Positions 37,023 to 48,137 are shown, counted from the stretch's first letter. The stretch: DNA of 64,000 nt from FEN-33 sp963768775 (GCA_963768775.1 CAVYIY010000008.1:186001-250000); one strand, 5' to 3'. Made by a program: numbers and translations. Notes: generated by a model from the sequence alone, not told the origin.

Positions 37023-37930
37023 ATGACTTCGTTCAGCTTTACGATGGAGAAAACATCGTTGCGATCGACCAAGCTCATCGAGGAGGTCACTGTCAACCTG
37101 CTCCGCGTCGCGGTGACCACGCTTCCGGACGACGTCCTGGGGGCGCTGCGCGATGCCGAGAGGGAGGAGACCGACGAGGTCGCGCGGACCCAGCTCCGCA
37201 CCATCCTGGAGAACGTTGCCGCGGCGGACCGATTGTCCCTGCCCATGTGCCAGGACACCGGGATGCCGATATTCTTCGTCAGCGGCAAATGCCTGCCGAA
37301 CCTGGAGGAGGGCATCCGCCGGGGGGTGAGACGGGCGACGGCGGAAGTACCGCTGCGGCCGAACGCGGTGCACCCGATCACGCGGCAGAATCCCGGCGAC
37401 AACATCGGCAAGCGCGTACCCACCATCCATTACGAATACTCGGACGAGGACTTCACGCAGCTGACGGTGATGCCCAAGGGCGCCGGGTCGGAGAACATGA
37501 GCGTTCTCGCCATGCTCACGCCGTCGCAGGGGCTGAAAGGGATCAAGAAGTTCGTGCTCGACACCGTGGTCAGCGCCGGCGGCAGGCCCTGCCCGCCCAC
37601 CATCGTCGGTGTCGGGATCGGGGGAAGCGCCGATCAGGCGATGGTACTGGCCAAGAAGGCGCTGCTGCGCCCGCTGCACATCGGCAATCGGGACCCGCAG
37701 CTGGCAATGCTGGAGAGCGATCTGAAGCAGGCGCTCAACCTCACTGGCATCGGACCGATGGGGCTGGGTGGGAAGACCACGGTCTTGGGGGTTAGGGTGG
37801 AGGAGGCGTACATGTCACACCGCGAGTCTGCCGGTGGCGATTTGCCTGCAGTGCTGGGCGGCGAGGACGCGCCTCGGCCCGGATTGCCAAGGACGGCTCG
37901 GTGAAGTATTCGAGGGAGGGGTTCTGGTGA
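37023..37930 (+). CDS. fumA: Class I fumarate hydratase alpha subunit (C-terminus frameshifted)
   Basis: This is the N-terminal half of the two-subunit oxygen-sensitive [4Fe-4S] fumarase, which interconverts fumarate and malate. Recognisable elements are LSLPMCQDTGMPIFF (first cluster cysteine), HPITRQNPGDNIGKR, PKGAGSENMS and GIGGSADQAMVLAKKAL. Near 37812 and 37868 two one-base insertions shift the frame. Across them the normal C-terminus reads HTASLPVAICLQCWA then RASARIAKDGSVKYSREGFW, ending at TGA 37930. Joined length is about 302 residues. A TATA-like TTCTTAAACC precedes the start; ATG 37044 is an alternative. It overlaps the beta subunit in a GTGA arrangement. Confidence 0.9.
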
Positions 37931-38517
37931 AGCTGAAGACTCCCTTGTCGGAGATGGACGTCCGTTCGCTGAAGGTGGGCGACAAGCTGACCCTGGACGG
38001 CATCATGTACTCCGGCCGGGACGAGATGCACGCCCGGGCACTGGAATATGCCAAGCAAGGTAGGAGACTGCCTTTCGACCTTCACGGCGGCGTCCTCTAT
38101 CATTGCGGACCGATCGTGAAGAAGGATGGCAGCAAGTGGCGAGTCATCGCGGCCGGACCGACGACGAGCAGCAGGATGGATTCCATGGAGCCGGAGTTCA
38201 TCGAGCACTTCGGGGTGCGGGCCATCGTTGGGAAGGGCGGGATGTCCCAGCCGACGGTGGACGCCATGGCGAAGCACGGCTGCGTCTACCTGGCATTCAC
38301 CGGGGGAGCGGCGGTTCTGGCCGCTGGCGGGATCATGAACGTCGAAGGCGTGGAATGGCTGGACCTGGGGATGCCCGAGGCGATGTGGGCACTGGAAGTG
38401 AAAGGGTTCGGCCCCCTGATAGTCGCGATCGACGCGCATGGCGAGAGCCTGTATAAGAAAGTGAATGAAGCGGTGGCGGGCAATCTGCCGAAGGTGAGGA
38501 AGAGGATCGGGCTCTAG
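37927..38517 (+). CDS. fumB: Class I fumarate hydratase beta subunit
   Basis: This is the C-terminal half of class I fumarase, 196 residues, starting at GTG 37927 inside the alpha stop. Typical elements are LKVGDKLTLDGIMYSGRDEM, LYHCGPIV, GPTTSSRMDSMEPEFIE, VGKGGMS and FTGGAAVLAA. Together with the alpha subunit it completes one enzyme of the TCA cycle or reductive branch. The closely related L-tartrate dehydratase is the main alternative. The frame is intact. Confidence 0.93.
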   Translation: MKLKTPLSEMDVRSLKVGDKLTLDGIMYSGRDEMHARALEYAKQGRRLPFDLHGGVLYHCGPIVKKDGSKWRVIAAGPTTSSRMDSMEPEFIEHFGVRAIVGKGGMSQPTVDAMAKHGCVYLAFTGGAAVLAAGGIMNVEGVEWLDLGMPEAMWALEVKGFGPLIVAIDAHGESLYKKVNEAVAGNLPKVRKRIGL

Positions 38518-38518
38518 C

Positions 38519-39556
38519 TCATTTCTTCTTCAGCTTCTCCTTTTTGTCTTCCTCTTCCTTCTCCTCGTTTGCCAGCATATCGGGCTTCTTGACCGAGCGC
38601 ACGCGGATGAAGATCGCGAAGGCCATTATTATCACGGTGACCAGCAAGCCAACGATCATCAGCGAATGCGTCAGGTCGAGGTCGCCGATAAATCCCTTCA
38701 GCCCCTCGACCGGGGAACGGGACATTATCGGATCCACGCGCTTATCCTCGAAGGGCGCCAGTGAGACACTGACAGTCTTCTCTACCAGTCCATCCTTGGA
38801 CAGGCGGAGCACGTATTCGCCCGATTGCAGGTTGCCGAAGGAGTAGTTGCCGAAGGCATCGGTCTGGGCCTGGCGTATCATATTCCCTCCCAACAGCAGC
38901 TCGACGGTCACGTCTGCTTCGGGGGTGCCTGCGACGCTCACGGTCCCATAGACTCGCGCCGGCTGGACCACCAGGGAGAAGTTCACCTGTTCGCTGTTCC
39001 CTCGGGTCACGATCACCGGGTCCGAGGCATAGGCGGTCCAGTAGCCCGGCTTCTCCGCCCTGGCCACGTAGACGCCCGGTTCCACCACGTCGATGGAATA
39101 CTGGCCGAACGGCGCCTCCGACTGCGAGGTGAAGTTCTGCTTAGCATTGGAGAGGGTGACGGTCACCCCGTCCACGGAGACGTTACCCGAGATAATGAAG
39201 CCATAGACCCTGCCGAGGATCTCATTCAGGGTGATATCGACTCCGGCGACGTTGTTGGGCCCGACGAATATCCCGCTGATCATATTGGTCGAATAGTTGA
39301 CCTTGCTGGCCGACAAATCGTACAGTCCTATTGGAAGGGAGATGTTGTACACTCCGGCGTCGTTGGTGAAGGCGAAGAAGGTGATGCCGGTCGTTGTGTT
39401 GCTCGCGCTGACGTTGACGCCCGAGAGCGGGTTACCGCCCGCATCCCCGACCTGACCGGTGACGAAGAAGGGGTCTGCTGCAGACGCCGATGGGACGGCT
39501 GGGACAAGGCAACCGAGCAGCAGCGCGCAGAGTAGGACGGCAGTCAGGTTCTTCAA
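38519..39556 (-). CDS. Secreted, membrane-anchored protein with carboxypeptidase-regulatory-like repeats
   Basis: This is a protein of about 345 residues from TTG 39556. A signal peptide (LTAVLLCALLLGCLVPAVPS then ASA) is followed by at least three beta-sandwich repeats of the carboxypeptidase regulatory type (GQVGDAGGNPLSGVNVSASN; GFIISGNVSVDGVTVTLSN; VYGTVSVAGTPEADVTVELL). A single C-terminal membrane helix (LMIVGLLVTVIIMAFAIFI) and a Lys/Glu-rich cytoplasmic tail come last. Many N-x-S/T sequons suggest glycosylation. It is probably a surface-exposed adhesion or scaffold protein. A TATA-like CTTAAAAAGG lies just upstream. The open frame to 39733 upstream of the signal peptide is unlikely to be translated. 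Confidence 0.8.
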   Translation of the reverse strand: MKNLTAVLLCALLLGCLVPAVPSASAADPFFVTGQVGDAGGNPLSGVNVSASNTTTGITFFAFTNDAGVYNISLPIGLYDLSASKVNYSTNMISGIFVGPNNVAGVDITLNEILGRVYGFIISGNVSVDGVTVTLSNAKQNFTSQSEAPFGQYSIDVVEPGVYVARAEKPGYWTAYASDPVIVTRGNSEQVNFSLVVQPARVYGTVSVAGTPEADVTVELLLGGNMIRQAQTDAFGNYSFGNLQSGEYVLRLSKDGLVEKTVSVSLAPFEDKRVDPIMSRSPVEGLKGFIGDLDLTHSLMIVGLLVTVIIMAFAIFIRVRSVKKPDMLANEEKEEEDKKEKLKKK

Positions 39557-39761
39557 GGGTTCTCGCCGAACAAAAGCGGTCTTCCTTTTTAAGGATTCGC
39601 AGCCTGGGCCTCGCCAAGGAGGACGACCGCCGTCGAGAGTCAAACTCGCAGCGGAATTCGGATGGCCAGGTGGCATCCGAGCAACGCCATATTCGCGGCT
39701 CTGGAGGCAAAGTAGTAATAGGGGGATGGTCAATGAAACGTGCTTTTAATCGAGGCAGCAA

Positions 39762-42700
39762 ATGGAAAGGATAGCTCAGAGGAGCAGCAAGAAAGAGGTC
39801 ATGGCCCTGATGGACCCGCTCATCAGCGAGTGGTTCGCCGGCAAATTCGACGATCTGACCGAGCCGCAGTCCTATGCCATTCCGATGATCCACGAGCGGA
39901 AGAGCGTCCTGGTCTCCTCGCCCACCGGGTCCGGGAAGACGCTGACGGCCTTCCTCAGCATCATCAACGAGCTCTTCAAGTACGCCAAGGAGGGCAAGCT
40001 GGAGGACAAGATCTACGCGGTCTACATCTCGCCGCTGAAGGCGCTGGCCAACGACATCAACCAGAACCTGGAGGAGCCGCTGCGGGAGATCGAACGAGCT
40101 GGCCGAGCGAAGGGCATGCGAACATGCCGAAGATCCGGGTGGGGGTGCGCTCCGGCGACACCTCCCAGTGCGGAACGGCAGAAGCAGCTGCGCAAGCCGC
40201 CCCACATCTTCATCACCACCCCGGAGTCGCTGGCGCTGGTGCTGGCCGCCCCGAAGTTCCGGGAGAAGTTCGTCCCGGTGGAGTACGTCATCGTGGACGA
40301 GATCCACGAGATCTGCGACTCCAAGCGCGGGGTGCTACCTCTCCCTGACGCTGGAGCGGCTGCAGGCGCATGTGCCGGCAGGACAAGCTTACTCGGATCG
40401 GGCTCTCGGCCACGCTGGCCCCCATCGAGGACATCGCCGCGTACCTGGTCGGCTATGAGGACGGGGTAGGTCGGAACGTCAACATCGTCGAGGTGAAGAC
40501 CAGGAAGAACCTGGACCTGAAGGTCATCTGCCCCACCGAGGACATGACCGCCTCTGCCGTACGAGATCGTCAACGCCAAGATGTACGACATGCTCAAGGA
40601 GCATGATCGAGGAGCACCAGACCACCATCGTCTTCACCAACACCCGGACCGGCACGGAGAACGTCGTCTACAAGCTGAAGGAGCGGGGGCTGGAGAGCAT
40701 CGAGGCCCACCACGGCTCGCTGGCCAAGGAGACCCGGCTGGACGTCGAGGAGCGGCTGAAGAACGGCCAGCTGCGCTGCGTGGTCTCGTCCACCTCACTC
40801 GAGCTGGGCATCGACATCGGCTTCGTGGACCTGGTGTGCCAGATCGGCTCGCCGAAGACCGTGGCCAAGGGGCTGCAGCGCATCGGGCGCAGCGGGCACT
40901 CCCACGGCAAGACGTCCAAGGGCCGCATGATGGTCTTCGAACTGGACGACCTGGTGGAGTGCGCGGTGCTGTGCCGCGCGGCGCATCGCTCGCAACATCG
41001 ACCGGGTCACCATCCCGGAGAACTGCCTGGACGTGCTGGCGCAGAGCATCGTGGGCATGTCGCTGGAGAAGCGCTGGGAGGTGGAGGAGGCCTATCGAGG
41101 TGGTGCAGGCGCTCCTATTGCTACCGCAACCTCAGCCGGGAGAGCTTCCTGGAGGTGCTCCGCTACCTGGGCAGCAAGGACGCCTTCGAAGGCGTTTACT
41201 CCAAGATCTGGTACGACGAGGACGGAGGGCGCTTCGGCAAGAAGAAGGGCGGCCGCATGATCTACTTCCTCAACCTGGGCACCATCCCCGAGGAGGCGAA
41301 CTACAAGGTGTTCACCGAGACGGGGCGCCTTCGATCGGCGACCTCTCCGAGAAGTTCGTGGAGCGCCTGGCGACCAGGGACGTCTTCGTGCTCGGCGGCA
41401 AGATCGCTACGAGTTCGTCCGGACCAAGGGGATGAAGGTCTTCGTCAAAGTCCGCCTCCGGGCGCAAGCCCACCGTGCCGTCCTGGACCGGCGAGATGCT
41501 GCCCCGCTCCTTCGACCTCTCCATGGAGATCGCGCCGCTTCCGCCGGGAGATGGCGGCGAAGCTGGACGAGCCGAGGAGGAAGATCATCGCATGGCTGGT
41601 GAACGACTTCGACATCGACAACGGTTCGGCCCGGTCCATCCTGTCGTACTTCAGGGAGCAGAAGGCCGCGGTGGACCTGATCCCCAACGATCGGAGGCTG
41701 GCCATCGAGGGCTACATCGACATGGCCGGCAACCGCAACATCATCTTCCACTTCCCCTTCGGGCGGCGGGTGAACGACGCGCTCTCCCGGGCGTACGCGT
41801 TCCAGGTGACGCCAGCGCTATGGCTGCAACGTCTCCGTGTCGGTCGTCGACGACGCCTTCATGCTCTCGATCCCAGCGCAAGATCGAGCTGGCCGACGTC
41901 CAGGCGCTGCTGAAGTCGGATCAGCTGGACGACATCCTGCGCCGGGCGGTCAAGGACTCGGAGCTGTTCAAGCAGCGGTTCCGGCACACGGCCGCCCGGT
42001 CGCTTCATGATCCTGCGCAACTACAAGGGGCGGGAGGTCTCGGTGAACCGGCAGCAGGTCCGTTCCGGCTACCTGCTGGACTACCTGAGCGACCTGGAGG
42101 ACGTCCCGGTCATCGAGGAGACGTACCGCGAGATCCTGGAGGACGTGATGGACATCACAGAACGCCAAGGCCGTGCTCGCGTCGATCGAGTCGGGGGAGA
42201 TCACGGTCGCCAACATCGATTTCTCCCCCACTCCTTCGCCGTTCGCGCACAACGTCGTTCTGGCCGGGATATCGGACATCGTGCTGATGGAGGACCGCTG
42301 CTCGCTGCTGAAGCAGCTGCACCGCAAGGTGCTGTCCAAGGTCATGGAGGGAGAGCTGGACCGATTCGAGTTCGAGGAGGAGAAGGTGGATGCCTACTTC
42401 CGGCGCAAACGCGGTCGGGCGGAGAGCAAGGAGGAGATCATCGACCTGCTGCGGCGCACCGGCCCGTTGCACATCTTCAAGGAGAGGGGAAGGAGCGTCT
42501 ATCCCTATTCCGCTCAGGAGAAGAGCGTCATCGATGACTGGTCGTCTGAGCTGCTGGAGGAAGGAAGAATCGTCTCCGTCTACACCGACGACGCGACCTT
42601 CGTCGCTGCCGAGGACTTGCCGATTTATGGCACGATCATGAGAAGGGAGAGGGCGTTGAGCGAGGCGGACGAGAAGGTTCTGAGCGCGTTCGACAATTCC

Positions 42701-45154
42701 AGGACTGCCAACGAGCTGGCGGATGCGCTGCGGGTCGACACGGACAAGATCGTGCGATCGCTCCACGTGCTGGAGACTACACAGGCGGTCGGACGGACAT
42801 CGCACAAGGGCGGCAAGTGGCGCTACGCCCGCCGGGTGTTCGAACCGATGAGCGGGGAGAAGGCGCTGGATAAGGCAATTTCGCGCTTCGTGTCGGCGTT
42901 CGGCCCAGCGTCGGTGGAGGAGATCGCCTTCGCCCTGGGACCGGAAGAGGCGGCGGTGCGCCAGGCCGTCTCCGCCCTGGTGGCCGAAGAGGTGCTGGAC
43001 GAGGGCCGGTTCCTGGTCTCCGAGCAGCCCCAATACATGCTGAAGCTGGACCATCTGCGCTTGCGCAGCGCCGGCCGCGAGGTCTACGACCACCGTAGCA
43101 TCGAGAGCTACCGCCGCTCCAAGCTCAACGGGCCGTTCAAGTCGATCGAGGAGGGCCTGCGCTTCCTGGGCGAGGCGGGAATGCAGCTGGACCTGTTCCG
43201 GCGCGTCGAAGGCTTCGACATGTCCGCCTGGGAGGCGATGCGAACGGACGGCAGGGTGCTGCTGGGGCGCTTCCTCCGCGGCCGGGTGAGATACATCTTG
43301 GCCGAGGATACCTCATTGTACGTCGCCGCCTACCGGAATGCCGGCCTGTCCTCGCTGGACCAGCGCATCCTGGATGTGCTCGCCGCCCACGGCGGCCTCT
43401 CGATGCGCGGCCTGGTCTCGGTCCTCGGCATGGACAAGGAGCAGGTCAAGGAGAGCCTGGACCGTCTGGACCGGAACGTCTACGTGGTGCGCCGCTACGA
43501 GGAGGGGGAGGACTGGGCCAGGGAGAACACCTACCTCCCCTACGAGGTGGCAGGGTACCAGGGGGACGCGCAGCTCGCCATCGTCAGGCGCTTCGTCTCC
43601 GCCTATGGCCCGATACCGTTCTATGCCATCACCACCTATAGCGGCTTCCAGCCGAACGAGGTCCGGTCGGCGCTGGCCAAACTGAAGGTGGAGACGATAA
43701 CGGTCGGCGACGTCGGGCAGGAGATGTACCTGCTGCCCGAGGAGCTGCCCAAGTTGAGCTCCTTCAAGGCGGAGGAGGAGGGGGTGAAGGTCGTCTCCCT
43801 CTACGATCCCGAGGTGCAGCCGATGTGGGCGGAGATCGCCTCCCGCTTCGGCGATTCCTGGGTCTTCCCCATCATTGCTAACGGTCGCCTGGTGGGCGCG
43901 TTGGAGAAGTGGAACATGAGCGGCTGCGTGGACGTGCGCTCGCTCGACCTGGACGATCCGGGCATGCTGCCGTCGGCGCTCCGGGCCCTCGACGAGGTCA
44001 TGGAATATTCCAAGCTCACCGGCCTGGACATCGTGCGGCTGCGCGAGGTGCTGGGGAAGCCGACGGAGGAGGTCGGCCCCGAGGTCACCAAGGTCCTCGA
44101 GGAGTCGGGGTACTTCCGCATCGGGACCTACTTCGCCAAGGGCCGGCTGGTCCCCCGGGTGCTCAGCAAGGCGGAGGTCCTCGCCTACGTCTTCCAGAAG
44201 CAGCGGGTGGCAGGCAGCAGGAAGTACGACAACATCCTCACCGCCGTGAGGCGGATGGGCTCCCTGCGCTCGGACGGCGAGGCGTTCATCCGCACCAGGG
44301 TGAAGGTGTCCTTGAAGAAGCTGCACGAGCAGGGCATGCTGATCCGCGCCTCTTCCATACCGGAATTCTCCACCTATACCACGATCCAGCAGGCGTCGCT
44401 CTACCGGGCGGCTAAAGGAATCGAGCTGGACCAGGACATGCGGTCCCTGCTGGAGATGCTCGCCAAGGAGGGCGCGGTCTCCCGGCGCCGGCTGTTCGAC
44501 CTGAGCCCCGTGGGAGAGAAGAGGACGCACGAGGCGATGCGCAAGCTCTTCCTGGGCAGCTGCATCTATTTGGACGGCGCGAACCGCTTCCGGGCCGTGC
44601 CCGCGCTGGAGATGGAGCGGGCGGAGGCGCGGAAGGCGGTCGTCCGCAACCTGTTCGAGAACTTCGGGCTGATGAGCGCCGAGAACCTCGCGCGCTTCAT
44701 GAAGTTCGAGCTGCGCATGCGCGATCTGAGGGAGGTCCTGGCGAAGCTGGAGGACGACAAGGTCCTGGTCAAGGGCTTCTTGGTCGAGGGGGACGACGCG
44801 GTCCATTGGATGCTGGCAGCCGACGCGGGCAAGGAAATCGCCCTGCCCAAGGACGAGTTCATGCTCACTCCGATGGACAACCTTTCCTATCTGCTCTATC
44901 CGATGATCCGGGAGCGGTTCGGGACGTGGCAGTACGTCGTCTTCCAAGGCACGGAGATGCTTGGTGCGTTCAAGGGGCGGAAGAAGGGCAGGGACCTCTA
45001 CGTCTACGACATCGTCGGTGGAAAGGAGGTCAAGCGTATAATGGCCGAGGGCATCCGCCTGCTGAACATGACCATACGCGAAGGGCAGGTCGGAGGAACG
45101 CAGGAGTGGGAGCTGCAGGAGTTCTATGAAAAAACGCACCCGGGCGAGGTCTGA
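39762..45154 (+). CDS. lhr: Long-form Lhr-type superfamily 2 helicase (first half heavily frameshifted)
   Basis: This is a large DNA repair-associated SF2 helicase of about 1790 residues. RecA domain 1 has SVLVSSPTGSGKTLTAFLSI (Walker A), FITTPESLALVL and VDEIHEICDSKRG (DEIH box). RecA domain 2 has GLSATLAPIEDIA, IVFTNTRTGTENVVYKL, SSTSLELGIDIGFVDLV and QRIGRSGH. The Lhr core winged helix and beta bundle follow. From 42173 a single intact frame of 993 codons encodes a long C-terminal extension of tandem winged-helix-like units, matching the Lhr-CTD of bacterial long Lhr. About 20 one-base indels, mostly insertions, fall between 40100 and 42170 (for example near 40093, 40368, 40604, 40990, 41093, 41327, 42003, 42160). 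No breaks are seen after 42173. Confidence 0.9.
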
Positions 45155-45961
45155 CTACTTTTCAATCTTCTTGTTCCAGATCCCGGCGGCCTTCTCCTTC
45201 TCCAATATCAGGTCGGCGACCTTCTTGCCGGAGAGGAGCATTCCGCCGAATATCGGCCCCATGCGGGGCGCGCCCATCACCGCGTTGCAGGCCATGCCGG
45301 TCACGAAGAGGCCAGGGTACACTTCGACCGTGTTCTCCACGGTCATCATCTCCCCGATCTCGGCCCACATGCTCTTCTCGCCTTCGATCTTGCCGGTCGG
45401 GGTGTTGAGCTTGCCCACCTTCCTGACCACAACGTGCACCACTTCGGCCGGATGGCCCGTCCCGTCGATGACGTAGGTCCCGCGGACGGCGAGCGGATCT
45501 ACGTGCAGGCCAGCGACCTCCACCGCGCTGGAATTGATGACGACGCCGCAGATCCGGTCCTGGCGGATGACGACGTCCTCCACGGAGATGGTGTTGTAGA
45601 GCCGCGCTCCGGCATCGATGGCGGATGCGATTAGCTTCGCACTCGCCTCGACGGAATCGGCGGTGTAGTAGCCGTCGCCGGAGGTCTCGAGCTTCACGCC
45701 GATCTCTTCGAGCAGGTGCTTCGACTCCTCCTGGACGACGATGATGGGGAAGGTCATCCCTCCGCCCCACATGCCTCCGCCGGGCGTGAGCTTACGTTCG
45801 AATATCACGACCTTGAGCCCGGCCTTCGCCAAGTATCTGGCGGCGGTGAGGGAGGAAGGCCCGGCACCGGCGACGATCACGTCCGCGTCGAGATCGGAAA
45901 CGAATTCCTTGGCGAAGCGTTCTACGATCTTCCGGGAAACGATCACTTCATCAATCGGCAT
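45155..45961 (-). CDS. thi4: Thi4-type thiazole synthase (sulfide-using, His form)
   Basis: This is an FAD/NAD-binding-fold protein of about 268 residues that makes the thiazole precursor of thiamine from NAD and glycine; a ribulose-1,5-bisphosphate-forming isomerase role has been suggested for some relatives. The Rossmann motif is VIVAGAGPSSLTAARYLAKA, with GGGMWGGGM further on. At the position where yeast Thi4 has its sulfur-donating Cys, this protein has His (VAGLHVDPLAV), the form known from methanogen enzymes that use free sulfide catalytically. The C-terminal MGPIFGGMLLSGKKVADLIL is typical. It starts at ATG 45961, with ATG 45970 an alternative. thiC lies 7 kb away. Confidence 0.93.
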   Translation of the reverse strand: MPIDEVIVSRKIVERFAKEFVSDLDADVIVAGAGPSSLTAARYLAKAGLKVVIFERKLTPGGGMWGGGMTFPIIVVQEESKHLLEEIGVKLETSGDGYYTADSVEASAKLIASAIDAGARLYNTISVEDVVIRQDRICGVVINSSAVEVAGLHVDPLAVRGTYVIDGTGHPAEVVHVVVRKVGKLNTPTGKIEGEKSMWAEIGEMMTVENTVEVYPGLFVTGMACNAVMGAPRMGPIFGGMLLSGKKVADLILEKEKAAGIWNKKIEK

Positions 45962-46175
45962 CCTAAACACACTTCCGTTCGCGCCCCTTATCGCACGAGG
46001 AGCATTTTAGAGTTGAGGTGATCCTTCGTCGCTCTTCATCGGCGCGCGTCGCAAGACGCCGATGCTCGACGAGTCATTTGTTGCGGTCCCCGTCTCTCAG
46101 CCATCGCCATGCGACGCTTCCAGCAAGAAACCGAACTAATAAGTGTTAAATATCGTTAATCTCTTGCTAGCTTTC

Positions 46176-46550
46176 ATGAAGATACCGTGTGAGCTGATCG
46201 TTTGGTATGTCCTCCCTTCGATTCGGCGAGAGCTAGCCCGAGAGCTGGTAGACAAGCACAATTTCAGCCAAGCCGAAGTGGCGAGGCGGTTCGGCGTCAC
46301 GGACGCAGCCATATCCCAGTATCTCAAGGCGAAGCGCGGTACCAGCAAGGAGATCGAGAACAGCGGCAAGTATGAGGACTTCAGGAAGGAGGTCGAGGCG
46401 GCTGCGGTCCGCATGGTGAACGGGTCGGACATCGTCACCGAGACCTGCCGGATCTGCGAGATGGTGAAGAAGAGCGGGATGCTGGTGAAGGTGTACGAGA
46501 CTCGAACTGGCGTCGGGGCGCCTCAGTGCGTTACCTGCAGGATCGAATGA
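46176..46550 (+). CDS. XRE-family transcriptional regulator (COG2522-like) with C-terminal cysteines
   Basis: This is a regulator of about 124 residues. The helix-turn-helix is LVDKHNFSQAEVARRFGVTD (about residues 27-46), followed by AISQYLKAKRG. The C-terminal part has CRICEMVKKSG and QCVTCRIE, four cysteines that could bind zinc or an iron-sulfur cluster. The architecture matches the archaeal COG2522 group of XRE regulators. ATG 46176 is preferred over ATG 46143, which adds a short hydrophobic leader. The gene is divergent from thi4 and convergent with the OGG gene. A target is not evident. Confidence 0.82.
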   Translation: MKIPCELIVWYVLPSIRRELARELVDKHNFSQAEVARRFGVTDAAISQYLKAKRGTSKEIENSGKYEDFRKEVEAAAVRMVNGSDIVTETCRICEMVKKSGMLVKVYETRTGVGAPQCVTCRIE

Positions 46551-47366
46551 TTAGCCCTTCCTGACCAATCTGTTCTTTGCATCCTGATCGTAATAGATGT
46601 ACTCCTGGGCATAGCCGGCATAGCGCCCGAAGTGCTGCCTGGCCCAGGCGCTGACCTTGCGATAGTTCCCCTGCACTCCGTACCTCTGCTCCAGCACCCT
46701 GCAGATCCTCACGTCGATGGGGAACGCCTCCAGCTGATCGAGGCTGAAGATCGCCACGCAGTCCGCCACCTTGTTGCCGATGCCATCGAATCGGACGAGC
46801 TCATTGACGCAATCCGCATAGCTGGAACGTCTTAGCGAATCGAAGTCGACCTCGCCCTCATGGACGCTCCGGGCGAACTCTACGAACCGATCGCAGCGAT
46901 ATCCCAGACCGCACGTTTTCGCTTTGTCGTTCTTCTTTAGGATCTGATCCGGGGTCGGGAAGGAATAGGTTCCCGCGGACAATCTGGTGCCGAAGGTCCG
47001 ACACACCTTCTCCACCATCTGGATGATGCGGGGTACGTTGGCATAGGTCGCCAGGATGAAGGAGGCAGAGCATTCCCAAGGGTCTTGCCGCAGCAGCCTC
47101 AGGCCGGGGTACTTGCGCAGCAGCCCTGCCACATAGCGGTCACTGGAAATATCCGCGATGATGGCCCCGATGTCATCGTCGCAGCGGAAGTAGTCGCGGA
47201 CGGCGCGGTCGGAGAACGACGTCTTGACGTCCACCTCGTCGCCGCACTGCTGGAGTACGATCTCTGCTCCGGCAACGACCCCTCTCCAACGCCCGTTCTC
47301 CTTCCTCCAGCGGAAGGCCTGTCCGCAGGAAAGGGTATGGTCGAGGTCTATTTTCCCCAGGTCCAT
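46551..47366 (-). CDS. ogg: 8-oxoguanine DNA glycosylase/AP lyase (OGG1-type)
   Basis: This 271-residue HhH-GPD glycosylase removes 8-oxoguanine. The OGG1-type N-terminal domain is seen in LDHTLSCGQAFRWRKENGRW. The helix-hairpin-helix contains the catalytic lysine in FDGIGNKVADCVAIFS and the catalytic Asp in AFPIDVRICRVL. Its ATG overlaps the TAA of the upstream methyltransferase gene (TAATG), so it is the third gene of a DUF355-methyltransferase-ogg operon. Length and motifs match archaeal/eukaryal OGG rather than the shorter AGOG. Confidence 0.9.
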   Translation of the reverse strand: MDLGKIDLDHTLSCGQAFRWRKENGRWRGVVAGAEIVLQQCGDEVDVKTSFSDRAVRDYFRCDDDIGAIIADISSDRYVAGLLRKYPGLRLLRQDPWECSASFILATYANVPRIIQMVEKVCRTFGTRLSAGTYSFPTPDQILKKNDKAKTCGLGYRCDRFVEFARSVHEGEVDFDSLRRSSYADCVNELVRFDGIGNKVADCVAIFSLDQLEAFPIDVRICRVLEQRYGVQGNYRKVSAWARQHFGRYAGYAQEYIYYDQDAKNRLVRKG

Positions 47367-48133
47367 TAGACCTTCCTTGCTACGAACGCCATCAGCTCGC
47401 TGCTCTTCTTGTAGGCGGAGAAGGCGTAGTCGCCGTAGGTCTCGATCACATCGAAGCCGCAGCGGTTGAGGAGCTCGACCGCCTCCTGATAGAACATGAT
47501 ATGCAGCGTCAGGCTGGTCGTCACCCGCCTGATGTCCCTGTCCTGCCGGGAGATGTCGTAGAAATAATGGATCGTGGTGCTCTGGGTGGCGCTGTTGAAT
47601 ACCTGCGCCTCGAACTTGGAGATGACCTCGCCCTTCGAGGTGATCTTCGTTCCTCGATGGCGCACCAGGTTCTCCGGCCGATCGAGGCGGGGGTTGAAGA
47701 CGCTGAGCGAGAGCAGCCCGCCGGGGACGAGATGGGAATGGATGTTCTTCAGGGCGTCCTCCATGTCAGTGCGGTTGAGCAGGTGGAGCAAGGAGTTGAA
47801 CGGAATGAAGGCGAAGCGGAAGCGCTTCTTCGTCTTGAAGCTGCGGATGTCGTCCTGGATGACGTCGATGTTCCTTTCCACGGCTCCACCGATCAGGTCC
47901 AGCTTCGCGCTGAGCACGTCGAGCATCGCCGGACTGCGGTCCACCCCGGTTATTTCGAACCCCATGTCCGCCAGGGGGATCATGACCCGGCCGGTGCCGC
48001 ACATCAGCTCCAGGATCGGCCCCCCGGTCCTCTTCGCCAGGGTATGGTAGAACTCTATATCCTCGTTGAAGTCCTCGTACCAAATATCGTAATACTTGGC
48101 GCTCTGCTCGTATTCGTCCAGTACTTCCTCCAT
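47366..48133 (-). CDS. Class I SAM-dependent methyltransferase
   Basis: This is a protein of about 255 residues with the SAM-binding fold. Motif I is LELMCGTGRVMIPLADMGFE, motif II ITGVDRSPAMLDVL, and the post-motif region FRFAFIPFNSLLHL is typical of small-molecule methyltransferases. I chose ATG 48133, which falls five bases after the stop of the DUF355 gene. The frame is open further upstream, but that would overlap the neighbour and add a low-complexity Lys/Ser stretch. The substrate is unknown. Confidence 0.82.
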   Translation of the reverse strand: MEEVLDEYEQSAKYYDIWYEDFNEDIEFYHTLAKRTGGPILELMCGTGRVMIPLADMGFEITGVDRSPAMLDVLSAKLDLIGGAVERNIDVIQDDIRSFKTKKRFRFAFIPFNSLLHLLNRTDMEDALKNIHSHLVPGGLLSLSVFNPRLDRPENLVRHRGTKITSKGEVISKFEAQVFNSATQSTTIHYFYDISRQDRDIRRVTTSLTLHIMFYQEAVELLNRCGFDVIETYGDYAFSAYKKSSELMAFVARKV

Positions 48134-48137
48134 CTCT

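Noticed and set aside
43313..45139. 608-codon open frame on the minus strand
   Set aside because: It is an antisense shadow of the intact lhr 3' half: high GC and C/G-ending codons keep the opposite frame open. The translation is His/Leu/Asp-rich without motifs.
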